Shown one piece after another: positions 33,462-43,134 of a stretch of DNA of 64,000 bases; position 1 is the first letter of the stretch; each line of letters begins with the position of its first letter. The notes under the pieces are model-generated. The model was not told the origin of the DNA. It searched no databases and saw only the letters and a program-made list of their open reading frames with translations. Made by a program: the position numbers and the translations under genes. Source of the DNA: Ascochyta rabiei (taxonomy: Eukaryota; Ascomycota; Dothideomycetes; Pleosporales; Didymellaceae); contig NC_082422.1 in the NCBI RefSeq assembly GCF_004011695.2, positions 558,001 to 622,000 of the forward strand, given 5' to 3'.

Positions 33462-35092
33462 ATGAGCTTTCCTACTTAAAACAACTTAGTAAAAGCATTA
33501 AATTAATACAAACTATCCTATGTTATTAAGAATAAAGTAAGTATAACCTTGCAAGGCAGTGTTATTTAGGAAATTAATAGCATTAAGGTTCTGTTTGCAT
33601 GTTTCTGTTAATTTGTATAAAAAGGAAGTTTACTTAAGTAGTATAAATTTCTTCTAGAAGAAACCAGCGCTTATAACGTATTTCAAGTTATCTAAGAACT
33701 CTGGAATTTAACTAACAGCGCTAATGTAGCTTTAACACTGCTACACCAGCCACAGAACAATCCTAACAGGACTTACTAGCCATGTAATACTCTAAAGCCA
33801 CTACATAAAACGTACTTCTAACGTATCCTAAGTAATGTAAGGTTAAAAAGACTAAGTAGGATCGCTTTACGCACTGCTGAAATTAATTTAACATAAAAAC
33901 TTGATTTACTTAAGACTACTAAACGCTCTACTTTAACGGATCTGATTGTATAGGCACAGGCGATATACCAGGAGATACATAAGCACTTAAATTAAGCTGG
34001 TTTATAGTACTGCCTTTAACTTATCTTATTTAGCTATTTAATTAATTAATGTGCAGTATCCTTAAACTTACTGCTTAAAAAGGGCTAGAAGGGCAAATTA
34101 TATGTGTTTGAGGCAGTAGCTAAAGCACACAAAACAACAAAGGACGCTGTTATAAAGATGTACCTACACTCTTCTGTTTATTTTAAACTTGCAGAACAGG
34201 CAGGTCTAGGCTTTTTGCTTTTAGTAGCTGGGATAAAGTCAGAGTAAGTATAGAAACGCCTGATTTTTATTACTGTCTAACGTATTACAGCACAGAAAGT
34301 CTTCTAAAAGAGGATGTTCAGCTGCTGCGCAATTACGTTAAGGAGCACTTACTAGATCTTGAAAGATAATCTAAGGCACTTAATTTTAAAGTAATAGAAT
34401 ACCTTACTAAGCAGCTTCTTGTCTAAAACATAAAGGTGGTAGAAATTGTTAAAGAACGCACCTGCTTAATAAAACTTGTTTGCTGTTACGTAGATACTAG
34501 CTTACTTATCTAAGATAACAAGATACTGCTAAAGCTCGCCAGCTTAGGCAGCAGCGAAAATCTCAGACGCACTCATTCGCAATTACCAGCTAGACCTAGG
34601 TCTGGAATTAATGTCAGACCACCCTCCCATACTATGCCTTCTAATCTGCAAGGACCTATACCCTTCTATTATGCTCTACAAAGCTATTAACTATATTGTC
34701 CTACAGAGACATATACAAACACCGCCAAGCAACAGAGAGTCTTAGTAAATAAAGGCCTACAAATTTTGGCGGTATGCTTAACCCTAATCTAAGAAAACAA
34801 TAGGAGTACAACCTAAGCAGAGGGCCAGCACTTCTTAACAGACATACCTAATTATCTAGAGCAGCAGTACAACTCTCCACCACCTCTTAAGCACGGGAGT
34901 GTTAGCCTAACTTCCCTTGCGGTGCCCCGCGGGGACCTTGTACCGATTTTGGAAGAGGAGGGGGTAAGCTAGTGGCCTGTAACATCAGAAGCTGATAGAG
35001 CTGACTATGACAAGGACATAACTTTGCCTTCTTATGGGTTGTCAGAATTGTTAGGATATGATCAAACAAGCTATTTTTTTGAGGAATGTTGA
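33462..35092 (+). pseudogene. Full-length decayed two-exon gene, function unknown
   Basis: ATG at 33462. Exon 1 runs to 34243, a 47-bp intron follows (34244-34290, GTAAGT...CTAAC...ACAG), and exon 2 runs from 34291 to a TGA at 35090-35092. In total about 527 codons stay in one phase with some 23 TAA/TAG codons, nearly all of which fit Gln. Segments include LLEETSAYNVFQV, FEAVAKAHKTTKDAVIKMY, SVYFKLAEQAGLGFLLLVA, TESLLKEDVQLLRNYVKEH and HFLTDIPNYLEQQYNSPPP. The C-terminal 80 codons are almost untouched (GDLVPILEEEGVS, LPSYGLSELLGYDQTSYFF). I do not recognise the protein. The perfect preservation of frame and intron shows that point mutation alone killed it. It converges on the intact gene at 35153-35831. 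Confidence 0.6.
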
Positions 35093-35152
35093 ATTGAATT
35101 CAGCTACAGGTTCGAAAGTCCTTAGGCACAAGCTGTCTTTTACTAACCCCGG

Positions 35153-35831
35153 TTATGCTACTTCCACCTTAGATGTGAGACAGGGAACAAGGAGAAAAGG
35201 AACTAGTTGCGGTACCATCTCTAAACAGACGTTCTGTAGTACCAGGCAAAGCGAGTCTGACTGCAGGGGTGTCTCGCCTTTTGTTGTGGGAACTGTAAGA
35301 CTCTGTGTAAAGAGCTTCGTATTCATGCCTGTAACGCTGGCGGTTTTGAACATGGGATCCATCTCCAGAATGCGACGAATGATTGCTTTGTGCGTTTTCG
35401 TGTCTATGGGGAAGCGTTGAAGGAGAAATATTTCATCATCACTTGTGTGAAGTCTGGCTTTGTGAAGGAGTAGCACTGCGGCTCCGGGGTATGCGCTTTC
35501 ACCCGGCTTCGGCTCTTGAACCACTGCGCCTGTTTTTGCTACAGTGTCTTTATAATCCTGAGGCGTTGTTATTGTTTGTAGTAATAAAACGTAACTCTCT
35601 AGTTACGCTGTTAAGGACATTGGTGCAAAGATAATTAAATTCTGGTATCCACCTATACGCAAAAACCCCCTCTTTTAGCTTCGTTATGCCCTGTAGATGT
35701 GATTGAGTTCCTAAAAGTGGTGTGATCTCTTGAAGATGTGTTTGTAAAGCTGATGTTGTTGCAAGATTTGCGAGTAACGACAGGCTGAGGTCCGCTTGAG
35801 TCGATTGTTCGCTGGTTTTGTAAGGAGACAT
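35153..35831 (-). CDS. Two-exon gene of unknown function, intact
   Basis: ATG at 35831. Exon 1 is 35831-35607 (75 codons), the intron is 35606-35558 (49 bp, GTAACT...CTCAG), and exon 2 runs 35557 to a stop at 35153. Phase 0 at the junction gives about 209 residues with no stop. The N-terminus is Ser/Thr/Gln-rich (SPYKTSEQSTQADLSLSLL). The middle has PGAAVLLLHKARLHTSDDE and IFLLQRFPIDTKTHKAIIR, which look like a small globular alpha/beta fold. I do not recognise the family. It sits in a short island of normal composition next to a RIP-killed gene, so it may be functional. Confidence 0.55.
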
Positions 35832-35909
35832 GTTTGCAGTACATCAAAGTGCAACTGGTGGTGTTTTATGACAAAGTGCAGGGGGCGATGTCTTATACCA
35901 AGAAACATG

Positions 35910-37730
35910 ACCGTATGTTTAATGCGATGCTACGTGGGATATGACCGTGCACGTCGGGAGCCGACCTCGCTCCGGACACTTGGCACTAATGACCCTAGAT
36001 GACCCAAATGCAGCGACAACCATCTAGCCACGACGCAGCAACGCAAGATGCGATGACGGAGCCCAGACACCGCTTAAACATCACAGTCACAATACAAACA
36101 ACAAAGTTACTAATAGGCTTCCTGGCTAGCCTATCACTATCCAACAATGTCCGCAACGTCCCGCATTAACGCGCCCTTAGGCTAAACAGCATTACCTCTA
36201 TGCAAATTACCTTATAGACACCTAGCATGCTACTATAGGTGCTAAAACATACTCACACATCATTAGACAGCCTTGTCCACTGTTGCCCCCTGTGTTAAGA
36301 AAGTAGTGCCCCTTTAGTACAACCTAACAAGGTCTGAGGAGATTCGCGCAAGAGCTCTTACGTTTAGTAGGCTTAACGGCACGCATCAGCGAAGCATTGC
36401 TCTTGTGAAGCCGCGTTGCGACGAAATGCTGCTGCCGTTGCGCCCGGCGGCAGGTCACCACACAACACAGCCGCATAGGAACCCAGCGGACGGCAGCATA
36501 ACATCGGAGATCAGGGAACATATTCCAGGCCCTGGGTGTATCGGGGCAAGCTAGCACACACGCTGGGGGGAGACTGAAGGTATTGCGGTCGCAAAACACG
36601 AGGCAACTGTGCCTCTATAAGCCTTGAACATTGCTGCACACATAAGGCTTTGAGTACAGCATACACACAGGAACACAATCTAAGGAACATAAACATAGGC
36701 AAACACGTTACTTCTATAGACAAAATGTACATAGTCGTAAATAAAAGCCAGACAACGCCAGGCCTCTAGGGACAGATGGCTCTTTTGAGAGTGAAGTGGG
36801 GCGGTGCAGATTGACGTCCGTACCGCGTCGGCTGTCTGCCACGTCTGGCATCCAGGCACAGCTGCATTCCACAGCTGAAACCGTGTAGGACTCAATCAAA
36901 TCAAATCAATTAATCAGATCAAATCGATATCGTGGCTGGGAACGCTGAAGCTGCTCATAACATGCATTTTCCACCCGCCATTCAGGTTTTTCTATCACGT
37001 GCAAAGCCTACATATTCTTAAGTAACTGAGTAAACTCAAGACCTATTATTTCTATCACTGTAGCATGACCACCTACTACTAGCCCAGCTAACGAGAGATA
37101 GCACTGTGCGTTTTGATAAGAACACTGTCCTGAACACTATACCCCATTTGTTACACGCTCGTTGCTACCTGTCAGACGCGTCTGAGTACCGTTCCTTTGT
37201 AATCCTAAATCTGCCGTTGTATACGAAGGAGGAATGCTAGGAGCTCCATTTGCGAGCTGATTGCGGTTATCAAGAGCGGTGGATTGCTGTGAGCTGGCGG
37301 GCTGTCTTGCTAAAGGATTGGTGTTCTGTTAGTCTGGCTCTTGAGAGTTGGACATAGTGACTCAGCAAGAACTGTTATAGAAGTCAGTCTGTGCTCAAAG
37401 GAAGCAACCGCTGCCCTGATTCTACTGGCTGGCATTTGGATGCTGTGCCTATCGTGAAAAAGCTGAGCCTTAGAGCAACCTAGAGGCTATCTCGGTCCTT
37501 GGACAATTTCATAACGTACAGTAAAAGCCGCAGAAGAGGTGCTGAGCGTATCAGTGAGCTCTGTTCTGAAGGGAGCCGAGAATGAACGGGATATCGAGGA
37601 TGTCGAAGGTATCGAGGTATTGAAGGTTTTGAAGGAGAAATACACTGAGCAAAGGGGATGTGCTAAGCAAGACGAGGAGTAATGGCTTTGAGAAATTGAT
37701 GAACTGGAGATTAACTGCGATCATTTATAC
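35910..37730. other. Normal-composition region without a supported gene
   Basis: Several short open frames exist on both strands (for example 36599-36324 and 36895-36680 minus), but they overlap each other and show no signal, splice or domain features. A TCAAATCAAATCAAT run lies at about 36893-36925. A spliced gene could be hidden here. Confidence 0.3.
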
Positions 37731-37735
37731 TAACA

Positions 37736-37945
37736 ATGACGACCATATTCACATTCGATACATCTCTTACCGCCACAACCACGCCTCTCCGGTATGCTGA
37801 TGGTACGGCCCGCCTACGAAAGCTACAAGGAATTGTCACATCCCTGGAGCATATCAAAACCCGCGATACATGCCGACACATCTTTGAATCAGTGCGAGCT
37901 TCGCTGTTCCTGCCCTATGCTGTTGTAGAGGCTGCATATACGTGA
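37736..37945 (+). CDS. Possible small protein (69 residues)
   Basis: ATG at 37736 in a good fungal context (AACAATGACG), open to TGA. Reads MTTIFTFDTSLTATTTPL then LRKLQGIVTSLEHIKTRDT and HIFESVRASLFLPYAVVEA. No known domain and no signal peptide. It could be a first exon, since the composition is normal here and coding-like. Confidence 0.35.
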   Translation: MTTIFTFDTSLTATTTPLRYADGTARLRKLQGIVTSLEHIKTRDTCRHIFESVRASLFLPYAVVEAAYT

Positions 37946-38058
37946 TAAGTAATGCATGGACTGACAAGATGTGGGACCACAAACGATCTAATTAGGATTT
38001 CCAAATTCCTTCCATGGTTGGCCTGCATGCCTGCATTGACAGCTTCACATAGTCGCCC

Positions 38059-38331
38059 GTGAGCTTACCTACTCCTTTACCTACTTGCGTGCCTACTTAC
38101 ATACCTACTAGCGTGGCTACAGACGTACCCACTCAGTTACCTGCTCGGTTGCCTACCCAGGTGCCTACCCAGATGCCTACCCAGATGCCTACCCAGATGC
38201 CTACCCAGATGCCTACCCAGGTGCCTACCCAGGTGCCTACCCAGGTGCCTACCCAGGTGCCTACCCAGGTGCCTACCCAGGTGCCTGTCCACGTGCCTGT
38301 CCACGTGCCCATTCGTGTACCTATGCGTTGA
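38059..38331 (+). repeat. 12-bp minisatellite (left array)
   Basis: Eleven near-identical TGCCTACCCAG(G/A) units at about 38149-38280, with degenerate units on both sides from 38065 to 38325. On the plus strand the array is open and would read PTQVPTQM repeats, but the ORF needs a GTG start and has no other coding feature, so I treat it as noncoding. Compare the array at 40064-40330. Confidence 0.85.
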
Positions 38332-38858
38332 ATATATCAAGGTAGACAAGGGAGTGCATGCACCCGTGACGGACACCTGATCATGTGATGGTGCGAGACA
38401 GGTATTAGGCTCGTCAGCGCCTCTCTCACCGCTCTTGAATGGAACACTAAGATACGATATCCAATCACGTGACATTGCGGGGCAGGCGAAGCTCGTCAGC
38501 GGCGGGTGTGGGGGCACGAACCTTTTCTCTCATTCTGTACGCGCAGAATTTGCTGTGTTATTCTTCATTGCTCACAGACCTACCTATCCACCCGTTACAA
38601 TTTGTCGTGTTGCTTCTAAATCTGCTACGGCCCAACGCCATTGATGCCTAACGTTTGCGACGAATTATATGACTCCACGACCCCGCCGATAGCCTTTCTC
38701 CGCCCCCGGGACATACGCTGCCAGATGACCTGCTAAAGCCAGCGTGCTTTGTTCCGCGTTCTTTCCAGCATCCACAATCTCTTGGGCAAAGCAACAACTC
38801 CAGCGACTTGCAGGCAGTACCTACTCGCGCACCACGAACTGACGCTCCCTGTAATTTA

Positions 38859-39156
38859 ATGGTAAGTATTTATCTGTTTTCCATGTAAGACTCATCCTAA
38901 TCGTGTGTAGGCTCTCAAGGACGACGATGTGAAAGAACTTGATCAAAGCGAAGACTTTTCGAAAGTGCAAGAGAATGGCGTTGACTGGGTAACGGGCGAC
39001 AATCAAGAGGTGCGCTGGAGGGGCAGCACTATAACGGTGTTTGAGGAGGATAATGGGAAGACAATCTCAACAGTCATAAAAAGGAGTGAAGGGTCACTCA
39101 AAGTTGCTCCAAGCATGAATCTGTACATTGTTGGCGGAAAATTCAAAGTAGTATAG
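38859..39156 (+). CDS. Small two-exon gene with a three-base first coding exon
   Basis: ATG at 38859-38861 is followed directly by a 49-bp intron (38862-38910, GTAAGT...CCTAATC...GTGTGTAG). Exon 2 (38911-39156) encodes ALKDDDVKELDQSEDFSK, VDWVTGDNQEVRWRGSTIT and VFEEDNGKTISTVIKRSEG, for 82 residues in total. It is acidic and beta-rich in appearance. I do not recognise the family. An alternative is that the first coding exon lies elsewhere, but both splice sites are strong and no other in-frame ATG exists upstream. Its last 14 bases overlap the 3' end of the minus-strand gene 39143-40063. Confidence 0.5.
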
Positions 39157-40063
39157 CATCATGCTGCTGCTTTATCCAAAGCTTCCTCTGAATTTGGATT
39201 CCCTTGTACAGGTCCATTGGCAAGCTGATAGTTGCTCCACCTCGCCTGAAAGTCATGGAGATACATTCCGCTTCTTCTCCTTCTGCTAGCTCTTTCATTC
39301 GTCTTTCGTTAATCGCTTCGTGAACCACAGGCCGGAATACAGCACTAAGACTCTCCTCAGATGCACCCCTTATTCTAAACGAGAAATGTGGTGGAAATGA
39401 ATTTGGCTCCCAGTCTATTTCTCTTCCTAAGAGAGACTTTGCAAGCTCCTTCACATGTTCTTCGCGAATCTCTAGATCTAAGGAGCAAGAGTCATGGATG
39501 CTAACGGGTTTTTTGGGGAATCGCATCGTGACTGCTCTCCAATCTCTATCCATCTGCGGTCTCTTGATCTTGTTCGCCATATCTTCGCCGAAGATCTCCT
39601 GTGTTCCCTCTCGTTCGGCGTGTGTAAATGAGACGCACTTGCTCGTGGTACTCAATAGCTTTTGGCTAGACTTTTGGCCTGGCTGCAAAGCTGTCTTTGT
39701 GGTTATAGTTGCGATGATTTTATTGCGTGCGTTGTTTGCACCGCCGCGATTTTTTTTGATGCGTTTGAGTAGGGCGTCCTTTACATGCTGTTGGGTATGA
39801 TCAAGTTCAGCTTGAGTGAAAGCGATTATACACAGGACGAAGTAGTCTGAGTCTACCTCCTTAACTTCCAGGAGAAAGCGATAATATTTGAGGGAAGTGT
39901 GTGGAAGGGTTCCATTCGGCCATTCTGTTACGACTTTCTCGTAGCGATGTAATTGAGATAGACTCAAACCTGGCGTCGACAGCTGCACCTTGATTGTTTT
40001 GGTGATCTGCTCCCAGGCAGACTCGACATCTCGCAACCCCTTTGTTACACGCCTTTTGGGCAT
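39143..40063 (-). CDS. Intact single-exon gene, 306 residues, function unknown
   Basis: ATG at 40063 to TAG at 39143 without an intron. Starts MPKRRVTKGLRDVESAWEQ. It has a helical N-terminal half (LHRYEKVVTEWPNGTLPHT, LCIIAFTQAELDHTQQHVK, LLKRIKKNRGGANNARNK) and a C-terminal half with SLDLEIREEHVKELAKSLL, FSFRIRGASEESLSAVF and GGATISLPMDLYKGIQIQ. It is rich in Lys/Arg, so nuclear or nucleic-acid-related roles are possible, but this is only inference from composition. No known domain recognised. It is the longest clearly intact frame in the window. Its ATG lies next to the right minisatellite array, and its 3' end overlaps the small convergent gene. Confidence 0.7.
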   Translation of the reverse strand: MPKRRVTKGLRDVESAWEQITKTIKVQLSTPGLSLSQLHRYEKVVTEWPNGTLPHTSLKYYRFLLEVKEVDSDYFVLCIIAFTQAELDHTQQHVKDALLKRIKKNRGGANNARNKIIATITTKTALQPGQKSSQKLLSTTSKCVSFTHAEREGTQEIFGEDMANKIKRPQMDRDWRAVTMRFPKKPVSIHDSCSLDLEIREEHVKELAKSLLGREIDWEPNSFPPHFSFRIRGASEESLSAVFRPVVHEAINERRMKELAEGEEAECISMTFRRGGATISLPMDLYKGIQIQRKLWIKQQHDAILL

Positions 40064-40330
40064 AGGGTGGTGACCAGGCAGTCGAGTAGGTGGATAGATA
40101 GGTAGCTAAGTAAACCAAGGAGTAGTAGGCGAAGGAATAGGCAGCTGAGTGGGTAACTAAGGAGACAGTAGGCAGCCCAGTAGGCAGATGAGTAGGCAGG
40201 TGAGTAGGCAGGTGAGTAGGCAGGTGAGTAGGCAGGTGAGTAGGCAGATGAGTAGGCAGATGCTAGGCAGATAGTGAGGCAGATAATGAGGTAGATGATT
40301 AGGCGGATGAGAAGGCGATTATGCAGGTAG
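40064..40330 (-). repeat. 12-bp minisatellite (right array, inverted)
   Basis: Units of GGTGAGTAGGCA / GATGAGTAGGCA, best at about 40187-40255, degenerate from 40064 to 40330. Read on the minus strand the unit is TGCCTACTCACC, sharing TGCCTAC-CA with the left array unit. It starts right at the ATG of the 39143-40063 gene, so it occupies that gene's promoter. Confidence 0.8.
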
Positions 40331-41570
40331 AACAGTAGGTCTAGAGCAGGCAAAGCCAATGGCGGACTGTCAAAAATAGAAGTTCGGGCCGATAAGCACG
40401 GCCTTAGGAGGTAGACATCTACCAGCATGGGTGATTCTGTGCCGTGTCTTGCTGTTTGGGACCAAGTTGCTGATGTATTGCGGTGATAAGGCGCCTCTTT
40501 CTCGCATGTATAAGCGCCCGCTTGGCTTGAGGCAGTTTTGTAATTATCGGCCAAGAAGGACAGGTCCACCAATTTTCTTGCCGCGGAAGCAGGGCTACGG
40601 CAATGGTGCTCCGTCTGCGCAGAGGGAGCTTCGAGCAGAACACAAAACATCTGAGAGCACTATGTTACCCTTCAGGCATTCTATCTCTATTTGTCAGTCT
40701 ATATATTACACTATACAATTTGTTCCTAACATGGCGTTTCTTCACGAAGCGATTGAGGAGGGAAACATCAAGCTAGCCGATGTATGCCAAGAATAGCCGC
40801 CCTTTGAGGTCTTTAATACCGCAGCGCGTAATTGTTGATACGGCATGCATCAATATGCACGGCTGGCCCGATGTGGCCACTTCCCTGCATGCGCACACGC
40901 ACGCCCGGGGGAGTTCAAGATACCAACTAAACTGACGGAATAAACCATTCCTAGACGGTTGGATTTACCTGGTGGCACTTACAGTATAAGTGTTGAGCGC
41001 TGCTGACATTGGAAAAAGATTTCCCTTACTACCTCACAGTCCATCTATCAGGAAACTATCAAATCCTCAACGCAAAATAGGATTTACTCGAAAGTCTTTT
41101 CTTTTGCTCCAAGTCTATAGTAAGTTTCCCATCTTCTTGACACCTTAGCTAAGAATACGCGTAGAAGATGTGTACTGTATACACAGATTATTATATGTGT
41201 GGTCATGTGAAGGGAACGAGAACGACCGCGTGTCTAAATCCTGCGACCTGCGTGAAGAGTTATGCTTAAGGCAGAACTTTCACCACTAATTGCGGTGCTT
41301 AAGCTTGCGATACACCTCCTTCGTCTTAGGTGTTAAAAGGTTCTAGGGAGATATAGTCAGGCGCAGTTATACAGACCTAAACAATGCGAAGGAAACTGGA
41401 CAGAGCGAACAACCTAAGGATACATAAACATTAAGCTTATTGCTCCTCTTTTGCTCTAATTAAATGATTTTACGCTAGCTTAAAGGTTGTAAGAACCTTT
41501 TTATATAATTTCAAGATCCTACATAGTTCGCCCCAATCTCATTTACCTTCTACCTTAGTCCGTTCTTCCC
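40331..41570. other. No supported gene
   Basis: Normal to AT-rich sequence. A 121-codon plus-strand frame at 40431 and the overlapping minus-strand frames show no convincing features. From 41000 the sequence becomes AT-rich without coherent frames. Confidence 0.3.
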
Positions 41571-41573
41571 CAT

Positions 41574-42286
41574 TTATATGGTGTTTCCTTCCCTCTCATT
41601 CACTGCGTTGTTGATCCTTCTTCTATCAGTTGTCCCTTTTCTTTTTGAACAACACCTCGGCGCACCTAATACTTGCTTCCCAATATAGTCCGCTGGGTTG
41701 ATTTCGAATCGGTTATATTGTATCGCGTACATGCCTGCATCATCTTCAATTTCAACAATATTGATTTGAAGGACTTCTGGATTAGTATCGTCTGCCGGGA
41801 CAAGGTGGTCGAATGTAACGCCATAGTAATCGATCATGCTACAGCAGTATTAGGGTTATAGGCTCTTAAAGTGGGGATGCGTGTGAGATAATGTATCACA
41901 TACGGTGGTGCATTTGGTATCCAACCCATGTACTCATCCCTCACTACCATGTCCCCAGCAACGTCAGGTCGTGCCTTGCGGCCATATATCTTCTGATACA
42001 CCAGCTCCGCTAGTTTAGGTCCGCCACACATTAGAAATTCCGGAGAGTGGGTGGTGAGGTGCCATGAGACCTCAGGTAGGAGTTTTTGAAGAGCTAGTAG
42101 TGGACCTTCGGCGTGGATTCGAAGCGGTTGCTCCCGAAGCGGTAGATGGAAGCGGTGTGGGGGTGTTGTGACGCATGGTGGAATATGTAGTGGGAGAGCT
42201 GTTTGACCTGAAGGTGGAGGATGGAAGTTGTGGACATTCAAGCTATGCTCTGAGTTGGTGACGCATGGAATATTGGGGACAGACAT
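41574..42286 (-). CDS. Unknown protein, two frames joined by an ATGA overlap (probable frameshift)
   Basis: The first frame runs from ATG 42286 to TGA 41834 and encodes 150 residues. It has a Pro/His-rich start (HNFHPPPSGQTALPLHIPP) then EGPLLALQKLLPEVSWHLT, GGPKLAELVYQKIYGRKAR and MGWIPNAPPYVIHYL. The second frame begins in the overlapping ATGA at 41837 and encodes 87 residues (MIDYYGVTFDHLVPADDTN, GMYAIQYNRFEINPADYIG) to a stop at 41574. Stop-start overlap is not normal for a eukaryote. More likely a single-base change split one gene of about 237 residues, or I miss a splice. No family recognised. No RIP-type stops are seen, so this damage differs from its neighbours. Confidence 0.5.
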
Positions 42287-42429
42287 TGTGAATTGCCCGT
42301 ATAACAGTGTTCGTTTGCTGAAGAGCAGTTCAAGAGAGAGGTTCGCTCTGGCTGGAGCCCTCTTGATGCAGACGTGTACACTAGTACTAAACGTAAGACT
42401 TGTTAGCGGAGCTGAACAAAAACTTTAAT

Positions 42430-43090
42430 GGTGCTTACAACTCTGTTGAAAGGTGTACCCGAAATTGTAGGTGAAGGCTTGAGGGGATGACACACGGGGA
42501 TGGGAACCACAGTTGAACGTTGGCGCAGGTGAACGACTCTTGTAGCTACTCAAACGCTGTGGCCTTTGTGATCAGAATGGCTAGCTGAACGTTGCACTTA
42601 ATTACTACGATAAAGCTGCCGTGGAGACCCCTACGCTAGGCGAAAAACAATAACGTGGCAAGCCACGCTGGCTGGGTTTTGGCATGCGGCACGGCATCAT
42701 GGCCTTGACACCAATCAGGTTCCCCATATAGGACGGTCCTTGTAGAGCAGTGCAGCATTGGCCCTTGTGCGTATAAAACCTATGCCATTTACGCTCTGCG
42801 TCATCTCAGTTTTTATTAACAATATTTCAAGCAGCGTGCATCACGCGAGTCCGTGCGCCACCGCACGGACACAGTGCACGTCCTACTTGCGGCTGTTGCT
42901 AGCCGTGACATTGGGACGCTGTCAGATGTCAGCATTGTGTCTCTACCTTACCGTGAGTACTTTTAACCTCTATTTCTTATGCTGGGAAAGCGCGCGTACA
43001 GCTCTGTTACGGCATTGCCAAGCACTCTATCCACAAAGCAGAAAGCCAGCGCTATTGTTACCTTGGTTCCCCGCGCACGAAAGAGACAGT
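42430..43090. other. No supported gene; possible 5' region of the next pseudogene
   Basis: An open plus-strand frame covers 42758-43222 from a TTG, but the better coding signal in 43130-43270 is in another frame. An intron starting GTGAGT at about 42952 could belong to a 5' exon of the gene that follows. Confidence 0.3.
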
Positions 43091-43134
43091 GCTTTCATGC
43101 AAAGCACTCCTATTGAAGTTCCTGCCCTACAAAC

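Noticed and set aside
36324..36899. Overlapping minus-strand frames of 60-90 codons
   Set aside because: Mutually overlapping in different frames, without start context, splice signals or domains.
38059..38331. A PTQVPTQM-repeat protein
   Set aside because: The frame has a GTG start and consists only of the 12-bp minisatellite; any frame of such an array is open. No signal, splice site or flanking coding sequence.
40045..40650. 201-codon minus-strand frame with SPAYSPAYS repeats
   Set aside because: Its repeat part is the right-hand minisatellite; the remainder has no recognisable features.
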